Source of the DNA: Streptococcus hyointestinalis
GTDB lineage: Bacteria > Bacillota > Bacilli > Lactobacillales > Streptococcaceae
Assembly: GCF_011039275.1 (NCBI RefSeq)
Contig: NZ_JAAKGB010000001.1
Span: 1,302,001-1,366,000, forward strand
DNA length: 64,000 nucleotides
Reading direction: 5' to 3'
Shown here: piece by piece, positions 1 to 9,104 of the stretch
Layout of the letters: every line of letters begins with the position of its first letter
Numbering within the stretch: position 1 is the first letter of the stretch
Notes under the pieces: model-generated
The model's database searches: none
What the model was told of the DNA's origin: nothing
The model's input: only the letters and a program-made list of their open reading frames with translations
Position numbers and translations under genes: made by a program

Positions 1-358
1 CGTCAGTAGCATGATTTGATGTGTAAATACCGACACGTGGACCAAACAGCACATCATCACCAATCTCAATCCCACCACCATCTAGCAGCACACAGTCAAA
101 GTTAGCATAGAAATTTTTACCGATAGCGATGTTGTAGCCAAACTCACAGCGAAAGTTGGGCTCAAAATAACAATTGTCTCCAACGGACTTCAGAAGCTTT
201 TTGAGTAAGTCTTGTCTAATCTTTTCATCTTGACCAAAGGCTTGATTGTAGGCATTTGTCAATAAAACAGCTGCTTGTCTTGCCTTGATGAGTTCAGGTG
301 TTAGGTCATCATAGACCGCTCCTGATAGGATATCTTGTCTTTGTTCTTCTAAGGTCAT
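1..358 (-). CDS. Maltose/galactoside O-acetyltransferase, 3' end outside the window
   Basis: The first 119 codons of a sugar O-acetyltransferase of the hexapeptide-repeat (left-handed beta helix) family, which moves acetyl from acetyl-CoA to a sugar hydroxyl. The N-terminus (MTLEEQRQDILSG...) is the Mac domain typical of maltose and galactoside acetyltransferases. It is followed by hexapeptide turns (IAIGKNF, IEIGDDVLFGP) and YTSNHAT, which carries the expected catalytic histidine just before the window edge. The ATG at 358 has a GGAGAG ribosome binding site 8 nt upstream. The family is certain; the exact sugar is not. It lies downstream of the 5'-nucleotidase and is separated from it by a terminator. 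Confidence 0.85.
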   Translation of the reverse strand, partial: MTLEEQRQDILSGAVYDDLTPELIKARQAAVLLTNAYNQAFGQDEKIRQDLLKKLLKSVGDNCYFEPNFRCEFGYNIAIGKNFYANFDCVLLDGGGIEIGDDVLFGPRVGIYTSNHATD

Positions 359-382
359 CGTTTTCTCTCCTTGTGTGATTAG

Positions 383-408
383 GCAAAAAGCCCCAAAACT
401 GGGGCTTT
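383..408 (-). terminator. Rho-independent terminator of the 5'-nucleotidase gene
   Basis: On the minus strand an AAAGCCCC / GGGGCTTT stem with a 6-nt loop runs into a T tract. It begins a few bases after the stop codon of the nucleotidase gene and ends before the acetyltransferase start. Confidence 0.85.
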
Positions 409-412
409 GATG

Positions 413-2638
413 TTAATGACGTTTTCTACGAACACCGATAAGACCAACTAACAAGAGGACAAATCCAACCAAAACTGCTGCAATAGAGCGATTGCTTGCT
501 GTCAACGGCAGCGTCAATAAGTCCCCATCAGCAAATGCTAAGGCTTGTCCAAAATAGAGATTGTCTTTTACCTTGTTTTGCCCATGTGCTACTTGCGCTT
601 TGGGCCTAAAGGCTGCTGTCTGATAGCTGACTGTTATGGTCTTCGTTTGACCACTAGGACTGAGCTCTAGTGTTGTAGTGGTCGTTGTGTTTTGTGTTGT
701 TCGTTGCGTATTGTTTTTTGTCGGTTTTGTCTCTTCTGGTGTTAGGTATGTTGCAAGCTCACTTGCTTTTATAGAGATAGTGCGTGAGTTTGGATTGATA
801 ACAGCGTACTTGGTGAGGTCTGCTTTTGCCAAGAAGTCTGCAAAAACACCATCCATGGAAGGACCTTCCTCACGACTACCACCAAGCATGGTGTAGCCGT
901 CACCGCCAGCAGCTAGGAAGTCATTTGTCGCTAGATAATAAACCTTATCAAGCACCAAGTCTTTATAAGTCTGGCTTTCATGGTCTAGGATTTGTATAGC
1001 TAGAACACGCTGGTCAGCTGGTAAAGTTGTGTCATAATAAACTCGTGCACCAGAAATTTGCAAGAAACCGCCACTTGGCTCAAGTAAAGGCTGTCCATTT
1101 TCATCTAGGACGACATTGCCGTTGCTGTCGACTTGATTGATAGAGCCTAGAGACTTGATGAACATGTCTTTGGTTTGCTGACCGGTCACTTCAATCTGTG
1201 AGATGATATTGCCAAAAGGAAGAACAGCGATGATGTCGCCTTTTGTGATTGGCTTATCTTTTTGGATGGTCTCACGCAAGCCACCACCGTTTGTCACAGC
1301 GAGGTCAGTTGGGTGTGAGAAGCCTGTTTGACCGTAGTCGTAGAGAGCGTCAGCAACGATATTTCCAAGATTGGTCTCACGAACACGAACGTTTTCACGT
1401 TGCCCATTGAGCTCCACTGGGCTCTTGTCTAGGACAACAACGGCATTTTCAGCCGCATACTTTTCTTGGATGGTCTTGACAAGTGCTGCTACAGTCTCGT
1501 CTTCCTTTAGAGCCTTGCCGGCTTCTGTTGTGATGAGGCTGTTTTCAAGCACTTTTTCAGAATTCAGCACAATCTTCCCAATGTGATTGAGGTAGCTACC
1601 TGTTTGGTTGTAGGTGACATTGCCATAGGTATCAACCTTTGCTGTATGCGAATGCCCATCTAAAACCAGCACATTTTTTCCAGAAAGTAGAGCATTTTGC
1701 GATAAAGCTTCAGCCAATGTAGAGCCTTGCCACTCAGCTGGTGTCGTTGTGTCCACACCTAGGTGAGCAAGGATGATGTATTTATTGTAGCTCTTACCCT
1801 CTGCCTTAGCCCTTGCTTCAATTTCAGCGATGACAGATGTCACCTCTGCAATTGGGTCGCTAAAGGTCACACCGACAACATTTCTAGGGTGCGTTTTGGT
1901 AGCAGTCTCAGGTGTCGTCACTCCGATAACCACCACTTCATCGCCCACAACTTCTTTATTTTTATCAATAATCGTTGAGGCTTCAAACAAACGTGCACCG
2001 TTGACATAAGTATTGGCGCTCAAAAGCGGAAACTGCAAAAGCTCTTTTAGTTTTTTGAGCTGATCCAAGCCAAAGTCAAACTCGTGATTGCCAATCGCCA
2101 TGGCGTCATAGCCAATCTCATTCATGAGTGTCGCCATGTCCTCACCCTTGGTGCTATTTGAAATCGGCAAGCCTTGGAAAGCGTCACCTGAGTCAAGTAC
2201 CAAAGTCGTTCCCTGACTTCTGCTTTCCTTGACTGCTTCTGCTAACTTGGGTGTCCCGATGACAGAGCTTTCCTCAACAATACGCCCATGCATGTCATTG
2301 GTATGAAGGACAGTGATGGTGTCATCTGAATTTGTCTCACTTGTTGACGCTAGCTCTTCTGACTGATTATCAGCTGTGCTTGTGTCCTCTGTTGTAGCTG
2401 CTGGCGTTTCTTCTTGTGCTTGGTTTGTAGACTCGGCTGTAACTTCTGCGACTTCAGCTGATGGTGTGTTTGTCTCTACAGGTGATGGTGTTGCCTGTTC
2501 GTTTGATACAACGCTTGTTTGCTGGCTAACATTACTCTCCTGTACTAGACTGACCTCTGTCTCATCAGCAGCGACCTGCCCTGCCAATAAAGTTGTTGAA
2601 ATAAGAACAGTTGACAATAGCAAACTTTTCTTTTTCAT
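413..2638 (-). CDS. Secreted, probably cell-wall-anchored 5'-nucleotidase
   Basis: A 741-aa surface nucleotidase of the UshA/CD73 family that dephosphorylates extracellular nucleotides. Streptococcal relatives make adenosine or deoxyadenosine and help immune evasion. Residues 1-25 are a signal peptide (MKKKSLLLSTVLI..., cleavage near AADE), followed by a Thr/Glu/Ser-rich spacer to about 105. The metallophosphatase domain shows VLHTNDMHG (about 110-118), DSGDAFQG (about 149) and GNHEFD (183-188). The substrate-binding C-terminal domain follows, then a Thr-rich wall-spanning stretch, and LPLTA (710-714) with a hydrophobic helix and RRKRH tail. The start at 2638 was chosen over an upstream in-frame codon at 2704 because GGGAGG sits 8 nt before it and the signal peptide begins there. 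The sorting motif ends in Ala, not Gly. Monocistronic. Confidence 0.9.
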   Translation of the reverse strand: MKKKSLLLSTVLISTTLLAGQVAADETEVSLVQESNVSQQTSVVSNEQATPSPVETNTPSAEVAEVTAESTNQAQEETPAATTEDTSTADNQSEELASTSETNSDDTITVLHTNDMHGRIVEESSVIGTPKLAEAVKESRSQGTTLVLDSGDAFQGLPISNSTKGEDMATLMNEIGYDAMAIGNHEFDFGLDQLKKLKELLQFPLLSANTYVNGARLFEASTIIDKNKEVVGDEVVVIGVTTPETATKTHPRNVVGVTFSDPIAEVTSVIAEIEARAKAEGKSYNKYIILAHLGVDTTTPAEWQGSTLAEALSQNALLSGKNVLVLDGHSHTAKVDTYGNVTYNQTGSYLNHIGKIVLNSEKVLENSLITTEAGKALKEDETVAALVKTIQEKYAAENAVVVLDKSPVELNGQRENVRVRETNLGNIVADALYDYGQTGFSHPTDLAVTNGGGLRETIQKDKPITKGDIIAVLPFGNIISQIEVTGQQTKDMFIKSLGSINQVDSNGNVVLDENGQPLLEPSGGFLQISGARVYYDTTLPADQRVLAIQILDHESQTYKDLVLDKVYYLATNDFLAAGGDGYTMLGGSREEGPSMDGVFADFLAKADLTKYAVINPNSRTISIKASELATYLTPEETKPTKNNTQRTTQNTTTTTTLELSPSGQTKTITVSYQTAAFRPKAQVAHGQNKVKDNLYFGQALAFADGDLLTLPLTASNRSIAAVLVGFVLLLVGLIGVRRKRH

Positions 2639-2771
2639 TGAAAACCTCCCAAATAATATCGTACTTGGTAGCTTACAGCTACCGCTATTACCTCTATTGT
2701 ACACTATTTTTTACATTTTTGGAAATCTTTAGACAATATTTTAAGGATTTTTTTAGTTTGATATGAAAAGA

Positions 2772-2791
2772 AGCAAGATGTTCTTCTTGCT
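2772..2791 (-). terminator. Probable terminator of murB-potABCD
   Basis: An AGCAAGA / TCTTGCT stem with a 6-nt loop is followed on the minus strand by TCTTTTC. It lies right after the potD stop. The T tract is interrupted, so termination may be partial. Confidence 0.5.
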
Positions 2792-2796
2792 CCTTC

Positions 2797-3870
2797 CTAT
2801 TTGCGATACATTTTAAACTGCAGATAGAGGTCATTGTAAATGCCCAGCCACTTGAGTCCTAGATTGTCGTAGACTTCTAGATGGTTGATAGTGGACTGGT
2901 CAGGATAGAATGCCTTATCTTCTCGAAGCGCTTTTGGCAGAAGTTTTTTAGCGGCTTGGTTAGGTGTCGCATAGCCGATATACTCTGCATTTTGCGCAGC
3001 ATTTTCAGGTTTTAGCATAAAGTTGATAAAGGCATAGGCTTGGTCTTTGTGCTTGACTGTTTTAGGGATAACTAGATTGTCAAACCAGAGGTTTGAGCCT
3101 TCGCTTGGGACGATGTAGCGCAGATCAGGATTGGACTCCAGCATTTCACTAGCCTCACCAGAAAAAGTCACACCAATAGCAGCATCTCCCTGTATCATAT
3201 AACCCTTCATCTCATCACCAACAATCGCCTTGATGTTTGGTGTGAGTTTTTGTAATTTCGCTAGAGCTTGCTTGAGTTCAGTCATATTTTTGGTATTGAC
3301 ACTGTAACCTAGGGAGTTGAGCCCAACACCCATGACTTCACGAGCTCCGTCAACTAGGAGAATGCTGTTGCGATAGCTACTATCCCACAAGTCATCCCAA
3401 TGCTTGGGTGCGGTCTTGACTAGCTTAGTATTGTAAACAATACCAACTGTTCCCCAAAAGTAAGGAATGGAATAGTCGTTATTGGTATCAAAGCTCTTGC
3501 CAAGAAACTCACTGCCGATATTTTCCAAACCCTTGATACGCTTTTTATCCAGCTTGATGAGCAGATTTTCCTTAATCATCTTGTCAATCATGTAATCACT
3601 AGGAACCGCCAAATCATAGGTCGTCCCACCTTGCTTAATCTTAGTGTACATGGCTTCGTTAGAGTCAAAGGTCTCATACTGCACCTCGATACCTGTCTCT
3701 TTGGTGAACTTGGTAATCAAGGCAGGGTCGATATAGTCTCCCCAGTTATAGATGACTAGCTTATCCGACTGGGCGCTCGTGCTCGTCGTCTTTTCCATGA
3801 TGGTCATGCCCACAAAGAGTAGAACAATAACCGCTACAATACCTAAAATAAAGGAATATAATCTACGCAT
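2797..3870 (-). CDS. potD: Spermidine/putrescine-binding protein PotD
   Basis: A 357-aa extracytoplasmic polyamine-binding protein that delivers ligand to PotBC. It has an N-terminal membrane segment (residues 5-24), then LVIYNWGDYIDPAL and ETFDSNEAMYTKI, characteristic of PotD. The C-terminus GIYNDLYLQFKMYRK matches streptococcal PotD as I recall it. There is no lipobox cysteine, so the protein is probably held by its N-terminal helix rather than by lipid. The ATG at 3870 is preceded by GAGAGGAC. An upstream in-frame codon at 3909 would extend the protein into potC and remove the signal at the N-terminus. Overlaps the end of potC by 8 nt; last gene of the operon. Confidence 0.95.
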   Translation of the reverse strand: MRRLYSFILGIVAVIVLLFVGMTIMEKTTSTSAQSDKLVIYNWGDYIDPALITKFTKETGIEVQYETFDSNEAMYTKIKQGGTTYDLAVPSDYMIDKMIKENLLIKLDKKRIKGLENIGSEFLGKSFDTNNDYSIPYFWGTVGIVYNTKLVKTAPKHWDDLWDSSYRNSILLVDGAREVMGVGLNSLGYSVNTKNMTELKQALAKLQKLTPNIKAIVGDEMKGYMIQGDAAIGVTFSGEASEMLESNPDLRYIVPSEGSNLWFDNLVIPKTVKHKDQAYAFINFMLKPENAAQNAEYIGYATPNQAAKKLLPKALREDKAFYPDQSTINHLEVYDNLGLKWLGIYNDLYLQFKMYRK

Positions 3871-4639
3871 GCTTGTCCTCTCTTTCTCTGACGATATAGT
3901 AGTAGCCAATAACTAGCAAGATACTAAAGAGAAAAACAATGGTTGAGAGGGCATTGATTTCTAGCGAAATCCCACGTCTTGCTCGGGAGTAAATCTCAAC
4001 AGACAGCGTTGAAAAGCCATTTCCTTGGACAAAGAAAGTCACTGCAAAGTCGTCTAGCGAGTAGGTAAATGCCATGAAAAATCCAGAGATGATAGCCGGC
4101 GTCAGATAAGGCAACATGACCTCACGCAACATCTGCCAAGTGGTCGCCCCAAGGTCATAAGCCGCATGAATCATGGCGTCATTCATCTCCTTGAGTCTAG
4201 GAAGCACCATCAAGACCACAATCGGTATGGAAAAGGCGATGTGACTCAGTAAAACTGAGACAAAGCTCAGCTGAAAACCAAGCGCTGTAAAGAGCAAGAG
4301 AAAGCTCGCCCCAATCATAACATCAGGTGCCACCATGAGGATGTTATTCAGCGACAGCACAGTCTGCTGGCGTTTTTGCTTGACTTGATAAATCCAAATA
4401 GCGCCAAAAGTCCCAATAGCAGCCGCTAACAGAGCACTTAGAAAGGACAAGAAAAAGGTCTGCAGCAAAATCAACATCAAGCGACTGTCTGAAAACATGT
4501 CCTTATAATGCTCAAAGGTAATCCCTGTAAAGCCATTCATGTCACCTCCGCTGTTAAACGAATAGACAATCAAGTAAAAAATAGGAATATAGAGGATAAT
4601 AAAGACAAATGCCAAATAAAAATGTGCTAGTTTTTTCAT
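3863..4639 (-). CDS. potC: Polyamine ABC transporter permease PotC
   Basis: A 258-aa inner-membrane permease of the polyamine importer. About six transmembrane helices are visible (first at residues 5-26). The loop with AAYDLGATTWQMLREVMLPYLTP is the EAA motif that contacts the PotA ATPase. The start at 4639 has AGGAG upstream and overlaps the potB stop as ATGA, which indicates translational coupling. The partner permease is PotB. Confidence 0.95.
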   Translation of the reverse strand: MKKLAHFYLAFVFIILYIPIFYLIVYSFNSGGDMNGFTGITFEHYKDMFSDSRLMLILLQTFFLSFLSALLAAAIGTFGAIWIYQVKQKRQQTVLSLNNILMVAPDVMIGASFLLLFTALGFQLSFVSVLLSHIAFSIPIVVLMVLPRLKEMNDAMIHAAYDLGATTWQMLREVMLPYLTPAIISGFFMAFTYSLDDFAVTFFVQGNGFSTLSVEIYSRARRGISLEINALSTIVFLFSILLVIGYYYIVREREDKHA

Positions 4640-5430
4640 CGTTTTCGCTCCTTTGTCAACCACATCACGACAACCATGGCGAGAATTAAAATCACGCCGA
4701 TGGTTGAGCCCATTCCACGATTTTGCGTGGTCAAAAAGTGCTGTTCAATAGCTGTCCCAAGCGTAATGACACGATTGCCTCCGATGAGACGTGTCAGCAT
4801 GAAAAGGCTGAGGCTGGGGATAAAAACAGACTGCACACCACTTCTGACACCATTGAGCGACAAAGGAAAGATGACTTTTCTAAAAGTCTGCCAGCTATTA
4901 GCGCCAAGGTCGTAGCTGGCATTGATGAGATTTTGGTCAATATCATCCAGCGCATTAAAAATAGGCAGTAACATAAAAGGCAACTCAATGTAGCTCGCTA
5001 CAAAGATAAAGGCAAAGTCAGTAAAGAGCAGCTGCTTTGAGCCGATACCGATGAAATTTAAGAATTGATTGATACCACCCTGCTGGCTAAAAATTCCCAT
5101 AAAAGCATAAGCTTTTAGAAGCAAGTTAATCCAAGTGGGCAAAATAACCAGCATGAGCAGCAACTGTTTGTGCTTAAACTTGGTCAGCGCATAGGCTGCT
5201 GGGTAGCTGATGACAAGCGTCACTAGGCTAATAATCCCCGCATAAAGGACCGAATTGACACTCATGAGCAGATAAGTCCAAGAGCTAAAAAAGGTCTTGT
5301 AATTATCTAGCGTAAAGCGCCCTTGAATGTCAAAAAAAGACGTCCAGATGATGAGAGCCACAGGCGCTAAGACAAAGAGAAAGAGCCACAGGAGGTAAGG
5401 AAGCGAAAAAAGACTAGAGGTTTTCTTCAT
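4636..5430 (-). CDS. potB: Polyamine ABC transporter permease PotB
   Basis: A 264-aa permease that pairs with PotC to form the membrane channel. It starts [23 protein letters not shown] with a strong first helix. The EAA loop [20 protein letters not shown] is present near residue 190. The open frame extends 50 codons further upstream inside potA, but the GAGGAG site 4 nt before the ATG at 5430 decides the start. Overlaps potA by 17 nt. Confidence 0.95.
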   Translation of the reverse strand: MKKTSSLFSLPYLLWLFLFVLAPVALIIWTSFFDIQGRFTLDNYKTFFSSWTYLLMSVNSVLYAGIISLVTLVISYPAAYALTKFKHKQLLLMLVILPTWINLLLKAYAFMGIFSQQGGINQFLNFIGIGSKQLLFTDFAFIFVASYIELPFMLLPIFNALDDIDQNLINASYDLGANSWQTFRKVIFPLSLNGVRSGVQSVFIPSLSLFMLTRLIGGNRVITLGTAIEQHFLTTQNRGMGSTIGVILILAMVVVMWLTKERKR

Positions 5431-6568
5431 GACGCTCCTCCTCAATGGCATGGATAAGCCCTTCTTCTGGCTCCTCAAGGTCAACGTATTCTTCGATACG
5501 AGCGTCAAACTCTTCCTCAGTTTCATTGAGACGCATGATATGGATATCCTCAGGGGTGAAGTCAAGTCCGATAACCTCACCCTCGATGGCTTTTCTAGTC
5601 GAGTGAATCATCCATTCATTGCCAAGCTCATCATAAGCGATAATCTCATAGTGCACCCCTCGAAAGAGCTGGGTGTCAACAGTGACTCTGAGTTTGCCCT
5701 CATCTGGCAATGTGATTTGCAAGTCCTCTGGGCGAATAACCACTTCAACAGGCTCATTAGGGCGCATACCACCGTCAACTGCCTCAAACTGCTGTCCATT
5801 GAACTCCACTAGATAGTCCTTAATCATCTTCCCTGCGATAATATTGGACTCTCCGATAAAGGTCGCCACAAAATGGTTAATCGGCTCATCGTAGATGTCA
5901 ACAGGTGTCCCAGACTGGACAATCTCACCGTCATTCATGACAAAAATCCAGTCACTCATAGCAAGTGCTTCTTCTTGGTCATGCGTGACAAAGACAAAGG
6001 TAATGCCAAGGCGCTGCTGCAACTCACGCAGTTCATACTGCATTTCCGTTCTTAGCTTCAAATCAAGCGCAGACAGGGGCTCATCAAGTAGGACAACCTT
6101 TGGTTGATTGATGATGGCACGAGCGATAGCGACACGCTGCCTCTGCCCACCGGACAATTTTTGAATGGCACGCTTTTCAAAACCATCAAGACGCACCATC
6201 TTGAGCGCTTCTGTGACACGCTCTTTGATTTCTTTCTTGTCCACTTTACGCAACTTTAGTGGAAAAGCGACGTTTTCAAAAACTGTCATGTGCGGAAAGA
6301 GAGCATAGTTCTGAAAGACGGTGTGCACGTCCCGTTTATTGATGGGAATATCATTGATACGCTTGCCGTCTAGATATACATCTCCAGAAGTGGCGTCTAG
6401 GAGACCTGCGATAATGTTTAAAATCGTTGATTTCCCACTTCCAGATGCCCCAAGAAGAGTGTAGAACTTCCCTTCTTCCAACTCAAAGTTGATGTCCTTT
6501 AGGACAACTGTCCCGCTATCTTCAAAAACCTTTGACACATGTTTAAATGAAATAATAGGATTAGTCAC
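5414..6568 (-). CDS. potA: Polyamine ABC transporter ATP-binding protein PotA
   Basis: A 384-aa ATPase that powers polyamine uptake. It carries Walker [10 protein letters not shown] (about residue 41), signature [14 protein letters not shown], Walker [13 protein letters not shown], the H-loop VTHDQEEA, and a C-terminal TOBE regulatory domain ending in an acidic tail ([20 protein letters not shown]). I choose a GTG start at 6568 ([13 protein letters not shown]) because GGAGG lies 11 nt upstream and family members start with MTxPII. A second GTG at 6586 overlaps the ribosome binding site itself. Follows murB closely. Confidence 0.93.
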   Translation of the reverse strand: MTNPIISFKHVSKVFEDSGTVVLKDINFELEEGKFYTLLGASGSGKSTILNIIAGLLDATSGDVYLDGKRINDIPINKRDVHTVFQNYALFPHMTVFENVAFPLKLRKVDKKEIKERVTEALKMVRLDGFEKRAIQKLSGGQRQRVAIARAIINQPKVVLLDEPLSALDLKLRTEMQYELRELQQRLGITFVFVTHDQEEALAMSDWIFVMNDGEIVQSGTPVDIYDEPINHFVATFIGESNIIAGKMIKDYLVEFNGQQFEAVDGGMRPNEPVEVVIRPEDLQITLPDEGKLRVTVDTQLFRGVHYEIIAYDELGNEWMIHSTRKAIEGEVIGLDFTPEDIHIMRLNETEEEFDARIEEYVDLEEPEEGLIHAIEEERHEENL

Positions 6569-6592
6569 TTGACATAAAACCTCCACAGAGCG

Positions 6593-7498
6593 CTAATCGC
6601 TCTCACTTTCTCCGATAATTCTAACTTCTGGCTCTAGTATGACACCAGATTTTTCCTCTACTCTTGCAATCACTTGTGCAATCAGGTCTTCATAGTCTTT
6701 TGCAGTACCCTCTGCGACATTGACCATGAAACCAGCGTGTTTCTTACTCACTTCAACGCCACCAACACGCACGCCTTGTAGACCTGCTTCGCTGATGAGT
6801 TGCCCCGCAAAATGCCCAACAGGACGTTTAAAGACAGAACCGCAGGACGGATACTCAAGTGGCTGTTTAAGCTGACGAAGATGCGTCAGACGGTCCATCT
6901 CCTGACTAATCAGCGTGTAGTCTCCTGGTTTTAGCGCAAACTTAGCAGAGATGACAATATCGCCCTCATCCTGCAGGATAGAGTGGCGGTAGCCAAACTT
7001 CATCTCACGAGCGTCTATGGTGCGCACCTCACCTGCTTTATTAAGCACTTGGGCAGAGACTAAGATATGCGCAATCTCGCCACCATAAGCGCCAGCATTC
7101 ATATAAACGGCTCCGCCGATACTGCCTGGAATACCGCAGGCAAACTCAAAACCAGTCAAGCTATGAAAACGAGCGACACGTGTCGTCTCAATCAGATTGG
7201 CACCTGCTTCAGCCTCGATGATGTAGCCGTCAACAGTGATGGTATTTAGCTTGTCAAACATAATGACAAAACCACGAATGCCTCCATCACGCACGATAAG
7301 GTTACTAGCATTTCCTAGCACCATCCACGGAATATTTTCTTGATTGGCAAAGCGAACAATGCGTGAAAGCTCGTAGCGGTTTCTTGGAAAAGCCAAAAAA
7401 TCTGCTGGTCCACCAACCTTGGTATAAGTATACTTTTTCAAAGGTTCATCAATACGAATATCAATTCCCTTTAACTCTTCATGTAGTTTATTAAGCAT
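6593..7498 (-). CDS. murB: UDP-N-acetylenolpyruvoylglucosamine reductase MurB
   Basis: A 301-aa cytoplasmic FAD enzyme that reduces UDP-GlcNAc-enolpyruvate to UDP-MurNAc in peptidoglycan synthesis. The FAD-binding motif region is [14 protein letters not shown] and [16 protein letters not shown]. Later comes [22 protein letters not shown] and the active-site SCGSVFKRP. Length is normal for the family. First gene of murB-potABCD. The ATG has no good Shine-Dalgarno immediately upstream; the nearest AAGGAA is separated from it by a hairpin (see finding). Confidence 0.95.
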   Translation of the reverse strand: MLNKLHEELKGIDIRIDEPLKKYTYTKVGGPADFLAFPRNRYELSRIVRFANQENIPWMVLGNASNLIVRDGGIRGFVIMFDKLNTITVDGYIIEAEAGANLIETTRVARFHSLTGFEFACGIPGSIGGAVYMNAGAYGGEIAHILVSAQVLNKAGEVRTIDAREMKFGYRHSILQDEGDIVISAKFALKPGDYTLISQEMDRLTHLRQLKQPLEYPSCGSVFKRPVGHFAGQLISEAGLQGVRVGGVEVSKKHAGFMVNVAEGTAKDYEDLIAQVIARVEEKSGVILEPEVRIIGESESD

Positions 7499-7577
7499 TT
7501 GACACTAAAGTAGCTGGGACAGTTGTCTCAGCTTTCCTTCATTTTTTATTCTCATACAGGTAGAAATACCTACACAC

Positions 7578-7583
7578 ATTATA
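7578..7583 (-). promoter_or_regulatory. Extended -10 promoter of murB-potABCD
   Basis: The minus strand reads TGCTATAAT, a perfect extended -10, about 80 nt before murB. No good -35 is seen 17 nt upstream. The leader holds an AGCTGaGAC...GTCcCAGCT inverted repeat just before murB. Confidence 0.7.
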
Positions 7584-7680
7584 GCAAAAAAAAGCAATTC
7601 ATGCTATACCTTTCCAAAGTCTGCCTTATTATTCTATTGTTACATTTTGAACTTTTATGCGACAATTCTGCCATTTTGAC

Positions 7681-7709
7681 TTGACTTTTACTTTTGATAA
7701 TTATATAAT
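7681..7709 (+). promoter_or_regulatory. Sigma-70 promoter for the DUF1836 and trhA genes
   Basis: TTGACT (7681-7686), a 17-nt spacer and TATAAT (7704-7709), followed 37 nt later by the DUF1836 start with GAGGTG in between. Confidence 0.85.
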
Positions 7710-7746
7710 CTAGTTATCAATACTAGATGAGAGGTGTTTTTATATT

Positions 7747-8211
7747 ATGACTTATCATTACCCGAGCTGGGACGAGTTGCCAGCTATTGATCTCTATCTC
7801 GATCAGGTATTGCTCTATGTCAATCAAGTCACGCAACATAATATTCCAAGTGACAAGGGGCTAACCGCTTCAATGGTTAACAACTATGTCAAACACGAAC
7901 AACTCACAAAACCAATCAAAAAAAAATACAACCGCAAACATTTGGCGCGTCTGATTGCGATTACCGCTTTAAAAAACGTCTTTTCTATCCAAGAAATTAG
8001 CCAAACCTTAACCATACTAACCGCTAATGACCAGTCCAAAGAAAGCTACGATGGCTTTGTAGCTTGCATGAATGAGCAAGAAACAAACGGACTGCCTGAG
8101 GTTGTCATCTCAGCTTGTCAAACGCTAAAACTCTATGACCACACACAGAAACTGGTTCAAAACCTAGAAGGAGAAGAGTATGAGCCCAACACAAACCATG
8201 AAACTGAGTAA
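7747..8211 (+). CDS. DUF1836 domain protein
   Basis: A 154-aa cytoplasmic protein of the DUF1836 family, unknown in function but common in Firmicutes. Residues about 35-110 look like a winged-helix or MerR-like fold: GLTASMVNNYVKHEQLTKPIKKKYNRKHLARLIAI reads as a helix-turn-helix followed by a basic segment. A DNA-binding role is therefore plausible but is inference. The ATG at 7747 has GAGGTG about 10 nt upstream. The 3' end overlaps the start of the hemolysin III gene by 32 nt, so the two are co-translated. Confidence 0.8.
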   Translation: MTYHYPSWDELPAIDLYLDQVLLYVNQVTQHNIPSDKGLTASMVNNYVKHEQLTKPIKKKYNRKHLARLIAITALKNVFSIQEISQTLTILTANDQSKESYDGFVACMNEQETNGLPEVVISACQTLKLYDHTQKLVQNLEGEEYEPNTNHETE

Positions 8212-8836
8212 ACAACTAACCTTTGGAGAAGAGGTCGCAAACAGTGTCACCCACGCTGTCGGCAGCCTCTTGATGCTTATCCTACTGCCTATCACAGCCT
8301 CTTATAGCTACCAGCAGTACGGTCTAGCAGCCTCTGTTGGGATGTCTATCTTTGTGATTAGCTTGTTTCTCATGTTTTTATCATCAACCATCTACCACTC
8401 CATGTCCTATAATTCACCTCAAAAGTACGTCTTGCGTATTATTGACCACTCGATGATTTATATCGCTATCGCAGGCAGTTACACACCAGTAGCGCTATCC
8501 CTTGTCGGTGGCTGGCTAGGTTACGCCATTATCATCCTGCAGTGGGGAACGACTATCTTTGGGATTTTGTATAAGATTTTTGCTAAAAACATCAATGAAA
8601 AATTCAGTCTCTTTCTCTATCTGATGATGGGCTGGCTAGCAGTCTTTATTGTCCCTGCTATTGTGACAAAGACAGGCTTAGCCTTTTGGCTTTTGATGTT
8701 AGCAGGTGGCTTGTGCTACACCATCGGTGCTATCTTTTATGCTAGAAAGCGTCCTTATGACCATATGATTTGGCACCTCTTTATCCTGCTTGCTTCAGCT
8801 CTACAATATATCGGCATTGTCTACTACATGCTATAA
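8180..8836 (+). CDS. trhA: Hemolysin III family membrane protein (TrhA)
   Basis: A 218-aa polytopic membrane protein of the hemolysin III / PAQR superfamily, with about seven hydrophobic helices. Conserved family residues are EEVANSVTHAVGS near the N-terminus, SSTIYHS, and RIIDHSMIYIAIAGSYTPVAL, where Asp and His residues are thought to bind metal. C-terminal IWHLFILLASALQYIGIVYY also fits. In other Firmicutes TrhA affects membrane fluidity. AAGGAG lies 8 nt before the ATG, inside the DUF1836 gene. Confidence 0.9.
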   Translation: MSPTQTMKLSKQLTFGEEVANSVTHAVGSLLMLILLPITASYSYQQYGLAASVGMSIFVISLFLMFLSSTIYHSMSYNSPQKYVLRIIDHSMIYIAIAGSYTPVALSLVGGWLGYAIIILQWGTTIFGILYKIFAKNINEKFSLFLYLMMGWLAVFIVPAIVTKTGLAFWLLMLAGGLCYTIGAIFYARKRPYDHMIWHLFILLASALQYIGIVYYML

Positions 8837-8865
8837 GCTTGGATATTTTCCAAGCTTTATTTTTT
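8835..8865 (+). terminator. Terminator after trhA
   Basis: AAGCTTGGA / TCCAAGCTT, a perfect 9-bp stem with a 5-nt loop, followed by TATTTTTT. It overlaps the trhA stop codon. Confidence 0.9.
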
Positions 8866-8867
8866 GG

Positions 8868-9098
8868 CACAAAAAAAAGCCGTTAAGGATGGAACTTTAA
8901 CGACTTTAGAGAGGTTATACTCCCGTAACATGATAATAGACTTTAAAAACGAGGAAGTCTATTCAGTTGTGAAGAGACAAGTCCCATCACTAGTCAACAC
9001 TTGGTATAGAAAACTATACCTTAGCTAGACCGTTCTCCCAAAAACAAGTCTAGCTAAAGAGGTGTTTGATTGCACTCGTACAACCTTTCCCTTTTTCA
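8868..9098 (-). ncRNA. Unassigned structured small RNA gene
   Basis: This fills most of the 388-nt gene-free stretch between trhA and the mevalonate operon. It has its own consensus promoter (9105-9133) and its own terminator at 8871-8903, giving an RNA of about 230 nt with no convincing coding sequence. Seen on the minus strand: AGCTAGAC...GTCTAGCT (8-bp stem), GGTATAG TTTT CTATACC (7-bp stem, 4-nt loop), AATAGACTT...AAGTCTATT (9-bp stem), then the terminator hairpin ending in TTTTTTTT. I do not recognise tmRNA, RNase P, SRP RNA or a CiaR-type csRNA in it. 6S RNA cannot be excluded by eye. Confidence 0.65.
8871..8903 (-). terminator. Terminator of the small RNA gene
   Basis: GTCGTTAAAG pairs with CCTTAACGGC (one mismatch, one G-T) across a 6-nt loop and is followed by eight T residues on the minus strand. 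Confidence 0.85.
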
Positions 9099-9104
9099 TT
9101 ATCT

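Noticed and set aside
678-896. Many plus-strand frames within the 5'-nucleotidase and other genes
   Set aside because: They are antisense shadows of coding sequence with low-complexity or repetitive translation and no ribosome binding sites.
5414-6586. GTG at 6586 as potA start
   Set aside because: It overlaps the GGAGG sequence. The GTG at 6568 has that site at a usable distance and gives the family N-terminus.
9028-9099. A 24-codon reading frame on the minus strand (starts MKKGKVVRVQ) at the 5' end of the small RNA
   Set aside because: No ribosome binding site, and its start falls on the predicted RNA start. It ends within the first perfect hairpin. A coding role is not excluded but is less likely than a structural RNA.
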